Shown here in pieces: positions 1-9,245 of a stretch of DNA of 64,000 bases. The DNA lies in NCBI RefSeq assembly GCF_034479615.1, contig NZ_CP140255.1, positions 2,418,001 through 2,482,000 of the forward strand, in the 5' to 3' direction. Each line of letters opens with the position of its first letter. Position 1 is the stretch's first letter. The position numbers and the translations under genes are program-made. The notes below the pieces were generated by a model. That model did no database searches. It had not been told where the DNA came from and worked only from the letters and a program-made list of their open reading frames with translations. The DNA is from Vreelandella neptunia. GTDB taxonomy: Bacteria > Pseudomonadota > Gammaproteobacteria > Pseudomonadales > Halomonadaceae.

Positions 1-557
1 GTCAGGCGCGCTAACACCTTGAGGCCATCCTCGAATGCCTGCGTCTGTTCATTAATGATCAGGGCAGGATCAGGGCTAAGTGGATGGGTATCCACGGCGG
101 TTACAAAAATATCGGCCGGGGTGCTATCAATGGCCGGAGTACGCGAGAAGGGACGGGTGCGCAAAGCAGTCCAAAGCCCCGACTCTACCAGTTGGTCGAC
201 AACGGCCTGACGCTCAAGCTGCGCCAAGGCTTTACGATCATGAGCAGCGAATTCGACCGCTTCCTCAGTTTCATCGACTTTGATCACGACAGACAGTAAA
301 CGACGTTTTTCGCCACGGTTTATTGCAAGCACTTCACCGGCAGCAGGCGCTGTATAGCGCACACCATCAATTTTCTTATCGGTGAAAAGCAATTGGCCCA
401 GTTTGACCTTATCCCCTTCCTGGACTTCCATCGTCGGCTTCATGCCAACGTAGTCGGTACCCAGGATTGCCACGTGGCGCACAGGCCGCGCATCTTCAAT
501 ACGCTGCTCGGGCGCTCCCGTGATGGGGAGATCCAGGCCTTTTTTGACTTCGATCAT
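1..557 (-). CDS. nqrA: Na+-translocating NADH:quinone reductase subunit A (partial)
   Basis: N-terminal ~185 codons of NqrA; the 3' part lies beyond the left edge. The complement reads [18 protein letters not shown] from an ATG at 557, followed by the family stretches [19 protein letters not shown] and [16 protein letters not shown] and, near the edge, an [10 protein letters not shown] segment. These match my recollection of Vibrio NqrA. The subunit belongs to the membrane complex that oxidises NADH, reduces ubiquinone and pumps Na+, fitting a halophilic or marine organism. It is normally the first gene of nqrABCDEF, so the rest of the operon should lie to the left. A GGGCGAG-like ribosome site precedes the start. 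Confidence 0.95.
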   Translation of the reverse strand, partial: MIEVKKGLDLPITGAPEQRIEDARPVRHVAILGTDYVGMKPTMEVQEGDKVKLGQLLFTDKKIDGVRYTAPAAGEVLAINRGEKRRLLSVVIKVDETEEAVEFAAHDRKALAQLERQAVVDQLVESGLWTALRTRPFSRTPAIDSTPADIFVTAVDTHPLSPDPALIINEQTQAFEDGLKVLARL

Positions 558-699
558 AGTCTCGCCCAGTTGTTGGATCGGATATACGAAGGTAAGGGGT
601 TCGAATGCTTCTTTTCTGCTCAGTGAATTGTTATTTTCTGCTCAGATTGTTACCAGTCAGGCCCAAGCAACACTTGAACCACCCCGAAAAATCCATCGT

Positions 700-705
700 A
701 TTATA
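700..705 (-). promoter_or_regulatory. Candidate -10 box of the nqr promoter
   Basis: On the minus strand this is an exact TATAAT, about 140 nt upstream of the nqrA start and directed towards it. A TGGTCA lies 17 nt upstream and is only a weak -35. The long untranslated leader is an inference. Confidence 0.4.
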
Positions 706-784
706 AAGATAAGCGCGTCCAATGACCACATCCCTGATGACCACCAAAAGTGCTATATACATTGGCAAAAGAGGTTATTAAGAC

Positions 785-811
785 CAAAAAAACGCCACCC
801 GAAGGTGGCGT
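785..811 (-). terminator. Intrinsic terminator of gap
   Basis: An 8-bp stem ACGCCACC/GGTGGCGT closes a four-base loop (792-811) and is followed on the minus strand by seven T. It lies about 50 nt after the gap stop codon. Confidence 0.9.
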
Positions 812-863
812 CAACTCATTTGATTAGCTCTAACACCCGGCATCAGGGCATTGCTAAGCTTAA

Positions 864-2318
864 CTAGCGAGGCAGCTTTAAAAACCGCACGTTAGACATT
901 TGCTGCAAAATACGCACAACCTGGCAGCTATAACCAAATTCGTTATCGTACCAAACATAAATGACCGCGTGATGACCGTTGGCAATGGTAGCTTTAGCAT
1001 CCACGATACCGGCATGGCGGTTGCCCACAAAATCTGACGACACCACTTCTGCTGAATCAACGAAGTCAATTTGCTTTTGATAAGCAGACTCAATCGACAT
1101 GCGACGCAAGTAATCATTTAGCGCCACGGAGTCAGTCGTTTTATCCAGAGTCAGGTTAAGAATAGCCATGGAGACGTTAGGAATCGGCACTCGAATGGCG
1201 TTGCCGGTTAGCTTACCCTCAAGCTCAGGTAGCGCTTTTGATACGGCCTTGGCGGCCCCTGTCTCGGTCAAGACCATATTCAGCGCCGCGCTGCGGCCAC
1301 GACGGTCACCTTTATGGTAGTTGTCGATCAAGTTCTGGTCGTTGGTGTAGGCATGCACGGTTTCCACATGTCCATTTACCACACCGTACTCATCGTTGAG
1401 CACCTTCAATACCGGAACGATCGCATTGGTGGTACAAGAGGCAGCAGAGACGATGAGATCACCGTCGCCAATGGATTCGTGGTTAATACCGTAAACAATG
1501 TTTTTAATATCGCCTTTACCTGGCGCCGTTAGCAGCGCTTTGGCAGCGCCCTTACACTTCAGGTGCTGACCTAAGCCCTCTTCATCGCGCCAGATACCGG
1601 TATTATCAACAATTACCGCGTTATCGATAGCATACTGGGTATAGTCAATTTCACTGGGTGAATCAGCGTAAATCACCTGAATAACATTGCCGTTGACCGT
1701 CAGGGTGCGGGCCTCTGCATCGACCATGATGGTGCCGTCAAAGGGCCCATGCACTGAGTCACGACGCAGCAAGCTGGCGCGCTTTTCAAGATCTTTAGCC
1801 ACATCCCCACGGCCACGCACCACAATAGCGCGCAAACGCAGGAGGTTACCGCCCCCGGCCTTCTCTACCATCACTCGCGCCAGTAAACGACCAATGCGGC
1901 CAAAACCGTAGAGCACCACATCTTGCGGCTCCCCGGTGCTAGCGCCCGGCTGGTAGCCATCAATAATTTCCTGCAGCTCTTTACGCAGGAAGGCTTCGAC
2001 GTCACCACCGCACTGGTTCTTGAACATCACCGCCAGTTTACCTACATCCACATGGGCGGGGCCAAGGTTCAAAGCGACCATACCCTTCACGATAGGATAG
2101 GTATCCTCAACGGAGAGTTCAGTCCCTTCTATTTTACGCACGAAGCGATGGTCTTTAAGAATGCGGATGACTGACCGTTTAATAAGCGAACGTCCGAACA
2201 TGGTGGCAACGACGTTATTCTGACGATAGAGCTGCCCTACTAATGGGATCATCTGCTCCGCCAAGGCTTCGTTGCCTTGCCATTCTTGAAAAACGTTTTC
2301 GAGCGCTTGCTGACTCAC
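864..2318 (-). CDS. gap: Glyceraldehyde-3-phosphate dehydrogenase, long form
   Basis: Interconverts glyceraldehyde-3-phosphate and 1,3-bisphosphoglycerate with NAD(P). From the chosen start (484 aa) there is an extra N-terminal helical region of ~130 residues, then the Rossmann motif GFGRIGR (~138-144), the catalytic SAASCTTN with Cys ~295, and the C-terminal WYDNEFGYS. This long type is the one found beside mfd and the nqr genes in Pseudomonas. The open frame reaches 2381, and an in-frame ATG sits at 2330. I prefer GTG at 2318 because TGAGG lies 6 nt upstream of it, whereas the ATG lacks a ribosome site. Transcription ends at the terminator at 785-811. The gene is divergent from mfd. Confidence 0.9.
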   Translation of the reverse strand: MSQQALENVFQEWQGNEALAEQMIPLVGQLYRQNNVVATMFGRSLIKRSVIRILKDHRFVRKIEGTELSVEDTYPIVKGMVALNLGPAHVDVGKLAVMFKNQCGGDVEAFLRKELQEIIDGYQPGASTGEPQDVVLYGFGRIGRLLARVMVEKAGGGNLLRLRAIVVRGRGDVAKDLEKRASLLRRDSVHGPFDGTIMVDAEARTLTVNGNVIQVIYADSPSEIDYTQYAIDNAVIVDNTGIWRDEEGLGQHLKCKGAAKALLTAPGKGDIKNIVYGINHESIGDGDLIVSAASCTTNAIVPVLKVLNDEYGVVNGHVETVHAYTNDQNLIDNYHKGDRRGRSAALNMVLTETGAAKAVSKALPELEGKLTGNAIRVPIPNVSMAILNLTLDKTTDSVALNDYLRRMSIESAYQKQIDFVDSAEVVSSDFVGNRHAGIVDAKATIANGHHAVIYVWYDNEFGYSCQVVRILQQMSNVRFLKLPR

Positions 2319-2549
2319 GTGCGGCCTCATCAGGTAGTAGGAACGGAAATACATTATCCGGGGCAAGCACAACGGTCGCAATGAATGGATAGTCGCACAA
2401 CATGTAGGGGTATTACAGAAATGCCAATCTCACTACAAAACGGATTCAAAGAATCGATTTAGCCGCTACCATAAGTCGCGGCACTCTAACTGAAACGGGT
2501 GATCGTGTATGATCTTCCTTCCGTTTCAGTGCAAAACGATATCTTGCTT

Positions 2550-5500
2550 ATGCCAACATTCTCTCTGCTCGAACCGCCCCAGCCTCAAGGGACTCGCGAT
2601 ACGCTTTACTGGACATCGCCGCCGGGCAGCGCGACTGCGCTGGCACTCTCCCGCGTTGCCACCAAAGCCCCGCTATTGGTAATTACCCCCAATACGGCCA
2701 GCGCGCAGCGCCTTGAACAAGATCTCTATTTTTATAGCGACGTACCGGTTCTGCCTTTCCCTGACTGGGAAACGCTGCCTTACGACAGCTTTTCACCCCA
2801 TCAGGACATTGTCTCAGCCCGGCTGCGCACACTGCGCCAACTGCAAGACGGCGTGCGCGGCATTGTGCTGGTGCCAATCAATACACTGATGCAGCGCTTG
2901 CCCCCGGTCGAGTACATTGCCGGGCGGGTAATGACGCTTAAAAGCGGTGAACGACTGAATCGAGAGGCGTTCCGTGAATCGCTCTCCCGAGCAGGCTATC
3001 GCGCCGTCGAAACAGTCTATGAGCCCGGCGAGTACGCCATGCGCGGCGCACTAATTGACCTATTTGCGATGGGTATGGATGAGCCGATCCGTATTGATCT
3101 GTTTGATGATGAGATCGATTCGCTGCGCCACTTTGACCCCGGCAGCCAGCGCTCGACTGATAAGCTTGACTCGCTAGAATTGCTCCCCGCCCACGAATAC
3201 TCGCTAAGCCGCAGTGCGATTGCCTGTTTCCGTGAGCAGTTTGAAACCCTGTTTGACGTCGATCCGCGGCAATGCCCACTTTATAACGATGCATTGAAAG
3301 GTATTCCTTCGCCGGGGCTTGAGCACTACCTGCCACTGTTTTTTGAGCACACCGCATCGCTGTTTGACCACTTAACCGACGACACCCGGGTAGCAATGCT
3401 GCCAGGGGTTTTTGAGGCGGCCGAGCAGCACTGGCAGTCAATCGATGCCCGCTACGTGAATTTGGGCGTTGATCCAACCCGTCCGCTACTCCCTCCCCAT
3501 CGGGCTTTTTTTCCGGTCAACGACGTATTTTCGGCGATCAAAGCCCGCCCGCGCATAGAGCTCACCGAGGATAGCGCGCAACGCCATGCGCAGCAGCCTG
3601 AAGCTGCTCCGCTCCCGACGCTCTCTATCAATGCTCGCGCCAAGCAGCCATTGGCGGAAATATCAGCCTTCTTACACTCCCACGCCCAAACCCGCGTGTT
3701 GTTCGTGGCGGAGTCGCGGGGTCGCCGGGAAGCGCTGGAAGAGATCCTATCACCACTTAAGCTCACCCTTCCGCACACCGACAGCTTCCACGACTTTTTG
3801 GCTAGCGATCATCGCTATGCGATTACCGAAGGCCTGGTCGACAGCGGCTTATGGCTAAATAATCCAAGCATTGCGGTGATTAGTGAAACCGAGCTGTTTG
3901 GTGATGTGGTGCGTCAGAGCCGTCGACGCGAAAAAGCCACCGATGACAACGAGCTTGCCGTACGCCACTTGTCGGAGCTGCGCGAGGGCGCACCAGTGGT
4001 GCACCAGGCCCACGGCGTGGGCCGCTATTTAGGCCTGGAAACGCTGGAGGCAGGTGGTCAAGCGAATGAATTCCTGGCGCTCGCCTACGCCGATGGCGCC
4101 AAGCTTTATGTGCCTGTCGACAGCCTGCATATGATCTCCCGTTACAGCGGGGCCGGTGACGAACTGGCCCCGCTGCATAAGCTCGGTTCGGATCAGTGGG
4201 AAAAAGCCCGTCGTAAAGCTGCGGAGAAAATTCGCGATACCGCCGCAGAACTGCTGGATGTCTACGCTCGCCGGGAAGCCCAGCAAGGCGTGGTCTATGA
4301 AGCGCCAGGCGAGGAGTATCTGCGTTTTGCAGGCAACTTCCCATTTGAAGAGACCGCCGACCAGCACGCGGCAATTGAAGCGGTCATCAGCGACATGACC
4401 TCCCCACAGCCCATGGATCGCGTGGTCTGTGGTGACGTTGGTTTCGGCAAAACCGAAGTGGCCATGCGCGCGGCGTTTCTAGCCGTACAGTCTGGCCGTC
4501 AGGTGGTGGTTCTGGTACCGACTACCCTGCTGGCGCGCCAACACTTCGAGAACTTCCGCGACCGCTTTGCCGATACCGCGGTCAATATTGGCCTCATCTC
4601 GCGCTTTACCAGCGGCAAAGAGGTCACCCAGACGCTCGAGAGCATTAAGAGCGGCCAAACGGATATCGTCATCGGTACCCACAAACTGCTCGCCAAAAGC
4701 GTTGAGTTGCCCAAAATGGGTCTACTGATCATCGATGAAGAGCACCGCTTCGGGGTAGCACAAAAAGAGAAGCTCAAAACGCTGCGTGCCGAAGTCGATA
4801 TTTTGACGCTGACCGCGACCCCTATTCCGCGCACGCTCAATATGGCCATGAGCGGCATCCGTGATCTGTCGATTATCGCCACGCCGCCCGCCCGCCGTCT
4901 GTCGGTCAAAACCTTTGTCCAGCAGCACGACACCAGCATCATCAAAGAAGCCCTGCTGCGCGAGATACTGCGCGGCGGGCAGGTCTATGTACTACATAAC
5001 GAAGTCAAAACCATTGAGAACAGCGCCGAAAAAATCCGCGAACTGATCCCCGAAGCCCGAGTGGGGGTTGCCCACGGCCAACTCCCCGAGCGCAGCCTAG
5101 AACGCATCATGTCGGACTTCTACCACCGGCGCTTTAACGTACTGGTATGTTCGACCATTATTGAAACCGGTATTGATGTACCCAGCGCCAATACCATTAT
5201 TATCGAACGCGCCGATAAATTTGGCTTGGCCCAACTGCACCAGCTGCGGGGCCGGGTTGGCCGTAGCCACCATCAGGCGTATGCCTACCTATTAACGCCA
5301 CCGCCCAAAGCCATGACCCGCGATGCCATCAAGCGCTTGGAAGCGATTAGCGCTTCGGATGATCTAGGCGCAGGCTTTACCCTAGCCAGCCACGATATGG
5401 AAATCCGTGGCGCGGGTGAACTACTGGGGGACGAACAGAGCGGCCAGATGGAAACCATCGGCTACACGCTGTATATGGAGATGCTGGATCGAGCGGTGAA

Positions 5501-5999
5501 GGCCATTCGCGCGGGCAAAACGCCCAATATCGATGCACCCTTCAATACCGGCGTGGAGATTAACCTTAACCTACCCGCGCTGATTCCGAGTGATTATATT
5601 CACGATGTTCAGCAGCGCCTGGTCATGTATAAACGGATTGCCAACACTCAGAGCGACAGCGAGCTAAAAGAGCTGCAAGTGGAGCTAATCGACCGGTTTG
5701 GTTTACTGCCCAACCCATTGAAAAACCTGATTCGCCAAACCAAGCTGCGCCACCGTGCCGAGCAGTTGGGGATCAGCAAAATCGAGGCTGGCGAGAGCCG
5801 CGGCAGAGTGCTGTTTGATAGCAGCACCCAGGTGGATCCCTTAACGCTGGTAACCCTCATTCAGACATCACCAAAGCACTACCGACTAGACGGTTCTGAC
5901 ACCTTACGATTTGAATTACCAATGGAAAGTGTCGACAAGCGCTTCCAGCAGCTTGAAAATCTGCTTAGCACCCTTAATCAAAAAGTAGCGGCGGCGTGA
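2550..5999 (+). CDS. mfd: Transcription-repair coupling factor Mfd
   Basis: Superfamily 2 DNA translocase that removes RNA polymerase stalled at lesions and recruits UvrA. About 1149 aa from ATG 2550, the usual length. The N-terminal UvrB-like region includes ETLPYDSFSPHQD. The RNA-polymerase-interaction domain follows, then the helicase core with Walker A GDVGFGKTE (~628-636), DEEHR (~729-733), TATPIPRTL and RGRVGRSHHQAYAY, and a C-terminal TRCF domain. The frame extends upstream to 2499, but those 17 residues do not resemble the family start MPxxxxL, so 2550 is chosen. No clear ribosome site precedes either start. Divergent from gap, as in Pseudomonas. Confidence 0.96.
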   Translation: MPTFSLLEPPQPQGTRDTLYWTSPPGSATALALSRVATKAPLLVITPNTASAQRLEQDLYFYSDVPVLPFPDWETLPYDSFSPHQDIVSARLRTLRQLQDGVRGIVLVPINTLMQRLPPVEYIAGRVMTLKSGERLNREAFRESLSRAGYRAVETVYEPGEYAMRGALIDLFAMGMDEPIRIDLFDDEIDSLRHFDPGSQRSTDKLDSLELLPAHEYSLSRSAIACFREQFETLFDVDPRQCPLYNDALKGIPSPGLEHYLPLFFEHTASLFDHLTDDTRVAMLPGVFEAAEQHWQSIDARYVNLGVDPTRPLLPPHRAFFPVNDVFSAIKARPRIELTEDSAQRHAQQPEAAPLPTLSINARAKQPLAEISAFLHSHAQTRVLFVAESRGRREALEEILSPLKLTLPHTDSFHDFLASDHRYAITEGLVDSGLWLNNPSIAVISETELFGDVVRQSRRREKATDDNELAVRHLSELREGAPVVHQAHGVGRYLGLETLEAGGQANEFLALAYADGAKLYVPVDSLHMISRYSGAGDELAPLHKLGSDQWEKARRKAAEKIRDTAAELLDVYARREAQQGVVYEAPGEEYLRFAGNFPFEETADQHAAIEAVISDMTSPQPMDRVVCGDVGFGKTEVAMRAAFLAVQSGRQVVVLVPTTLLARQHFENFRDRFADTAVNIGLISRFTSGKEVTQTLESIKSGQTDIVIGTHKLLAKSVELPKMGLLIIDEEHRFGVAQKEKLKTLRAEVDILTLTATPIPRTLNMAMSGIRDLSIIATPPARRLSVKTFVQQHDTSIIKEALLREILRGGQVYVLHNEVKTIENSAEKIRELIPEARVGVAHGQLPERSLERIMSDFYHRRFNVLVCSTIIETGIDVPSANTIIIERADKFGLAQLHQLRGRVGRSHHQAYAYLLTPPPKAMTRDAIKRLEAISASDDLGAGFTLASHDMEIRGAGELLGDEQSGQMETIGYTLYMEMLDRAVKAIRAGKTPNIDAPFNTGVEINLNLPALIPSDYIHDVQQRLVMYKRIANTQSDSELKELQVELIDRFGLLPNPLKNLIRQTKLRHRAEQLGISKIEAGESRGRVLFDSSTQVDPLTLVTLIQTSPKHYRLDGSDTLRFELPMESVDKRFQQLENLLSTLNQKVAAA

Positions 6000-6110
6000 A
6001 GCTTGGGGCAAACTTGCCAGTAGCCATGGCCGATTTGGTCAACAGCCGTTAATTGATCTCAATGGCCCAGCAACGCGCATCAGCAGTGAATTAACACATT
6101 AGGAACGACC

Positions 6111-7286
6111 ATGAACATTCGCGACACCTTTACCCTTTGGGGCCCTACCAGCCTGGCCGTGCTACTCGCCGCTAGCTTGATGAGCCCCGCTTTTGCGCAA
6201 TCAGCTGATGAGCAAGCCGATAGCGCTAACAAAGAGCCGGTGCAAGAACAGCAGGCTCAAGAAAACTCAGAAGAATCGCCACAGGCGCAAGCACAGGAAA
6301 TCAGCATCGACGCCGCCGACAGCGCCGCCCAGGTTGCTGATCAGGATGAACTACCCCGTGGTCACTTCCGCCTCCCCGATGAAGGCGATGTGATTGGTGA
6401 GCGCTACACCGTCGTTGTCGAAGACCCCAAGCAGACGCTGATCGACATCGCCCGACGCCACAACATTGGCTACGAAGAGATTCGCATGGCCAACCCGGAT
6501 GTCAGCCTCTGGGTACCTGGAGTAGGTACCGAAGTGGTGATCCCCGCCCAATACATCCTTCCGCCTGCGCCGCGGGAAGGTGTCGTCGTTAACCTTTCTG
6601 AGCTGCGTCTCTATTACTACCCCGCCGATAAACCCGGCATTGTCGAAACCTACCCGGTCAGCGTTGGCCGTGAAGAGTTTGCCACTCCCGTAGGTATCAC
6701 GCGCACCACGGTTAAGGTGAAAGATCCCGCCTGGGCTCCACCGGCATCCATGCGTCGCGAAGCAGCCGCGCGTGGCGAGCCAGCGCCCTCCGTGGTGCCG
6801 CCAGGCCCTGACAACCCCTTGGGCGAACACGCGATCCTGCTGGCTATGCCGAGCTATCTCATTCATGGTACCAATCGTCCTGACGGCGTAGGCATGCGCG
6901 TTAGCCGCGGCTGTATCCGCATGTACCCAGAAGACATCAAATCGCTCTACGAACGCTTACCCAGCGGCACCCAGGTCAACCTGATGGATGCACCGTTCAA
7001 AGCGGGCTTTGCAGCCGACGGCACACTGTTTGTCCAGTCTTTCCCACAGCTGGAAGAGAACGTAGAAGGCTTTGAACCGTTGCTCAACGCCTTAGAGCGC
7101 GTTACAGAGCTGACTGGCAATGACGCTGAAATAGACGCCGAACAGATTCAGCGAGCAGTAGAAGCCCCTGACGGTCAATTTGTCGCCCTCTATGGCCCTC
7201 AAGCACCTGAACCAGAGCCCGAGCCTGTTGAGCTAATAGACGAGCTTAAGCTCAGCGAAGCCACTGACGCCGATAAAGACGCCTAA
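6111..7286 (+). CDS. Periplasmic L,D-transpeptidase (ErfK/YbiS type) with LysM
   Basis: Signal peptide to about residue 29 (ASLMSPAFAQ), a Glu/Gln/Ala-rich linker (30-80), a LysM-like segment (~99-143), then a YkuD domain (~158-295) with the catalytic pair in IHGTNRP (His252) and SRGCIRM (Cys268). In enterobacteria, enzymes with this LysM-YkuD layout attach the Lpp lipoprotein to diaminopimelate or make 3-3 crosslinks. The C-terminus (~330-391) is acidic and Pro/Glu-rich with no known domain. The gene stands alone, ends at a strong terminator, and faces an Lpp-like gene with a C-terminal lysine (7464-7727), which is a plausible substrate. The substrate assignment is inference. Confidence 0.92.
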   Translation: MNIRDTFTLWGPTSLAVLLAASLMSPAFAQSADEQADSANKEPVQEQQAQENSEESPQAQAQEISIDAADSAAQVADQDELPRGHFRLPDEGDVIGERYTVVVEDPKQTLIDIARRHNIGYEEIRMANPDVSLWVPGVGTEVVIPAQYILPPAPREGVVVNLSELRLYYYPADKPGIVETYPVSVGREEFATPVGITRTTVKVKDPAWAPPASMRREAAARGEPAPSVVPPGPDNPLGEHAILLAMPSYLIHGTNRPDGVGMRVSRGCIRMYPEDIKSLYERLPSGTQVNLMDAPFKAGFAADGTLFVQSFPQLEENVEGFEPLLNALERVTELTGNDAEIDAEQIQRAVEAPDGQFVALYGPQAPEPEPEPVELIDELKLSEATDADKDA

Positions 7287-7302
7287 GCGAATATCTAACA
7301 AC

Positions 7303-7330
7303 AAAAAACCCCGCCAAGGCGGGGTTTTTT
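7303..7330. terminator. Bidirectional intrinsic terminator
   Basis: A-run, CCCCGCC stem, AA loop, GGCGGGG, T-run, just after the L,D-transpeptidase stop. The symmetry would let it also stop minus-strand transcripts from lpp. Confidence 0.93.
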
Positions 7331-7419
7331 GCGTAGCTAGTATCAAAACCTGCTGTTCTAACGCCTTAGATTACGACGTCTTACTTTCGGTGTATTAACT
7401 AACCACAGCTCTTCCAGCA

Positions 7420-7453
7420 GCTGCTGAGAGAGTCAGACGACTCCCTCAGCAGC
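7420..7453 (-). other. Long stem-loop at the 3' end of lpp
   Basis: GCTGCTGAG/CTCAGCAGC and GAGTC/GACTC arms with a single mismatch enclose an AGAC loop, starting 11 nt after the lpp stop on the minus strand. No T-run follows, so it looks like a 3' mRNA-protecting hairpin rather than a classic terminator; the symmetric terminator at 7303-7330 lies beyond it. Confidence 0.6.
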
Positions 7454-7463
7454 CCAAGCAGAA

Positions 7464-7727
7464 TTACTTCTGCATGGAGCGCTGGAACATACGGTTCATT
7501 TCTTCACGGTTCTGCTCAGACATCTGCAGAGCAGCCTGCGCGTCGCGCTGGGCTTGGTTTGCAGTGTTCATAGCTTGTGAAGCCATGCTGCGTGCTTCTG
7601 CAGCGTCAGCCTGTGCAGATTCTGCAGTCATGCGAACTTCTTCCAGCGCGCTGGTAGAAGCACAGCCAGCAAGAATTGCCAGAGAAGCGGCAGCAGCAGT
7701 CATCTTCAGAGTAGTTTTCAGAGTCAT
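7464..7727 (-). CDS. lpp: Lpp/OprI-like outer-membrane lipoprotein
   Basis: 87-aa lipoprotein precursor: lipobox ILAGC with the lipidated Cys at 22, then an Ala-rich heptad helix (alanine zipper, ~27-80) and a terminal QRSMQK. In Lpp and related proteins the C-terminal lysine is what L,D-transpeptidases join to peptidoglycan; its presence here suggests covalent anchoring of the outer membrane. A strong ribosome site (AAGGAG, 6 nt spacing) fits an abundant protein. Two L,D-transpeptidase genes flank it. The 223-bp upstream region (7728-7950) is AT-rich and must hold the promoter, but I could not single out a convincing -35/-10 pair. Confidence 0.9.
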   Translation of the reverse strand: MTLKTTLKMTAAAASLAILAGCASTSALEEVRMTAESAQADAAEARSMASQAMNTANQAQRDAQAALQMSEQNREEMNRMFQRSMQK

Positions 7728-7950
7728 AATGTTCTCCTTGAGTCGTCCTTGGGTACTACGTTAAGGGTATGACAAAAATAAGGTCACGCACTTAAGTAAC
7801 ATGCTTAGCTTAAATTTGTCTACCTGCGGTGCAGGTTCTTTTCAGTGACTTGTTGCGATGCTCGCAAGTCAAACGCTGTTTTATAATAGACCACAGCGGT
7901 TGTCTATAGCCACTTGTTTAAAACCTCGAACTTCCATCAACGGCGTTAGC

Positions 7951-8580
7951 TTAACGGATCACTACACGAGTGCCAACACCCACTAGCGATGCCAAGCGAT
8001 CGATTTGCTCGTTGGTAACGGCGACACACCCTTGCGTCCAGTGGTAGCGCCCATGAATATCAGGGTCTGCGCTACCCAGGCCGTGTATTCCAATCGCCCC
8101 ACCCAGTGCGGTGTTTTGCGGCGGGTGGCCATAACGTCGATAGTAGTCGAAGTAATCATCATAGTCTGTTTGGGAATAGATCCCTTTTTCCAGCGCCATT
8201 CTAGCGTGTGCGGGCGTCGGGTAGTCAATGCCAATGAAGGTACGCCACTGACTTTCGTAATTAAAACGATTGACACGAAACTCGCCCATAGGTGTCACGT
8301 TATCACCGCGAACCCGCTGGGTTTTAGCCCCGGCGCGGCCGAGCGATATGGGCACAAAGCGCTCCACAAGTGCATTGCCACGAAACACACTGAGGGTTGC
8401 TTCTTTGTCATCAATCAGCACCCATAGCTCGTCGCTATGGCGCGGCACATGGGCACGGCTAAGCATTGTTTCTACAAGATCAGTGGGGCCAGTCTGACTA
8501 GGCGCAGTAACAGCAGCGCTGGCCAGGGCTGGCAAGCTCAGTGCCATGGCTAAAAAACGACGGCGATTAACTAAAAACAT
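7951..8580 (-). CDS. L,D-transpeptidase family protein (YkuD), short form
   Basis: 209 aa. The start MFLVNRRRFLAMALSLPALASA looks like a signal sequence with an RR motif, so export by Tat is possible. The YkuD domain (~51-209) has the family pattern GIHGLG (His166) and HWTQGCVAV (Cys185). There is no LysM. The product should act on peptidoglycan stem peptides in the periplasm: 3-3 crosslinking, Lpp attachment, or detachment, since some short YkuD proteins such as DpaA/LdtF hydrolyse the Lpp link. Which of these applies cannot be told from sequence. It lies just upstream of lpp on the same strand, separated by 223 bp. Confidence 0.88.
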   Translation of the reverse strand: MFLVNRRRFLAMALSLPALASAAVTAPSQTGPTDLVETMLSRAHVPRHSDELWVLIDDKEATLSVFRGNALVERFVPISLGRAGAKTQRVRGDNVTPMGEFRVNRFNYESQWRTFIGIDYPTPAHARMALEKGIYSQTDYDDYFDYYRRYGHPPQNTALGGAIGIHGLGSADPDIHGRYHWTQGCVAVTNEQIDRLASLVGVGTRVVIR

Positions 8581-8734
8581 GGTAGCTCTCGAAACAAGTT
8601 AGCCCGTGGTTGACCGACTAGGCACATCTGGTGGCTGTTATACCTCATTCCCACATCCGCCGTTAGTAATTTCGTCATATAGGCAGCTAACGCACTTCGA
8701 AAGTAATGACCTATAAACCACTGAAAGAGACCCA

Positions 8735-9199
8735 TTAAACGCCCTGCAACTCTTCCATACTGGCCATTATATGACGTATTTCCGAATTATGCCCTTGAGC
8801 CAGAGCACTGAAAAACTCCTCTTCAGGCTCAATTTTCGCACGCGAAGCACGATGTTCGTAGAGCGATTGAAGACGTTGATGCGCCGATGTGGCAGTTCTC
8901 ATCGCATCCTCTATCGAACCTGTGATTGTTTGTTCAGCCAAGCGATCCAACTCAGGCGGCTGGGGGAAATCGCTGGAATCATCAAACCATAACTCCAGCA
9001 CCTCTGAATGGTCAGAGCCATCGCGGAAGAGATCTTCAAGACCAGTTTTCATTTTCAGCTCGCGGCTGGCCAAGTAATTAAACGCCATCTGTAGGCGCTC
9101 ATTCTCTGCTTTTTCAGCGGCTTCGCTGTACTGACGCGCCATCCGCGCATGAAAGCCCGCTGCCCATTCGACTAAATCTTTCACTTGGTTATAGCGCAT
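8735..9199 (-). CDS. Small helical protein of unknown function, ferritin-like
   Basis: 154 aa, soluble, almost entirely helical and rich in Glu/Ala/Arg, with a four-helix pattern (FHARMARQYSEAAEKAENERLQ, then NYLASRELKM, then DAMRTATSAHQRLQSLYEHRA, then EEEFFSALAQGHNSEIRHIM). ASREL and HNSEIRH sit where metal ligands lie in rubrerythrin-like proteins, but a complete ExxH pair set is not evident, so metal binding is uncertain. The open frame reaches 9277. AGGAG at -6 from the second of two adjacent ATGs (9199; the first is 9202) fixes the start. It is followed by an intergenic region before the L,D-transpeptidase gene. Function unknown. Confidence 0.75.
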   Translation of the reverse strand: MRYNQVKDLVEWAAGFHARMARQYSEAAEKAENERLQMAFNYLASRELKMKTGLEDLFRDGSDHSEVLELWFDDSSDFPQPPELDRLAEQTITGSIEDAMRTATSAHQRLQSLYEHRASRAKIEPEEEFFSALAQGHNSEIRHIMASMEELQGV

Positions 9200-9245
9200 C
9201 ATGATCTCCTTTCTGGACGACTTGGGCCATACACAACAATAAACA

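Larger units (their letters stand above)
558..863. other. Intergenic region between gap and nqrA
   Basis: About 306 bp without a supported gene. It holds the minus-strand terminator of gap on its right side and a candidate promoter for the nqr operon at 700-705. Short reading frames here have no ribosome site or recognisable protein and are taken as chance. Confidence 0.7.

Noticed and set aside
3452-4374. Long minus-strand open frames inside mfd
   Set aside because: They mirror the codon pattern of a clear Mfd coding frame and have no family resemblance.
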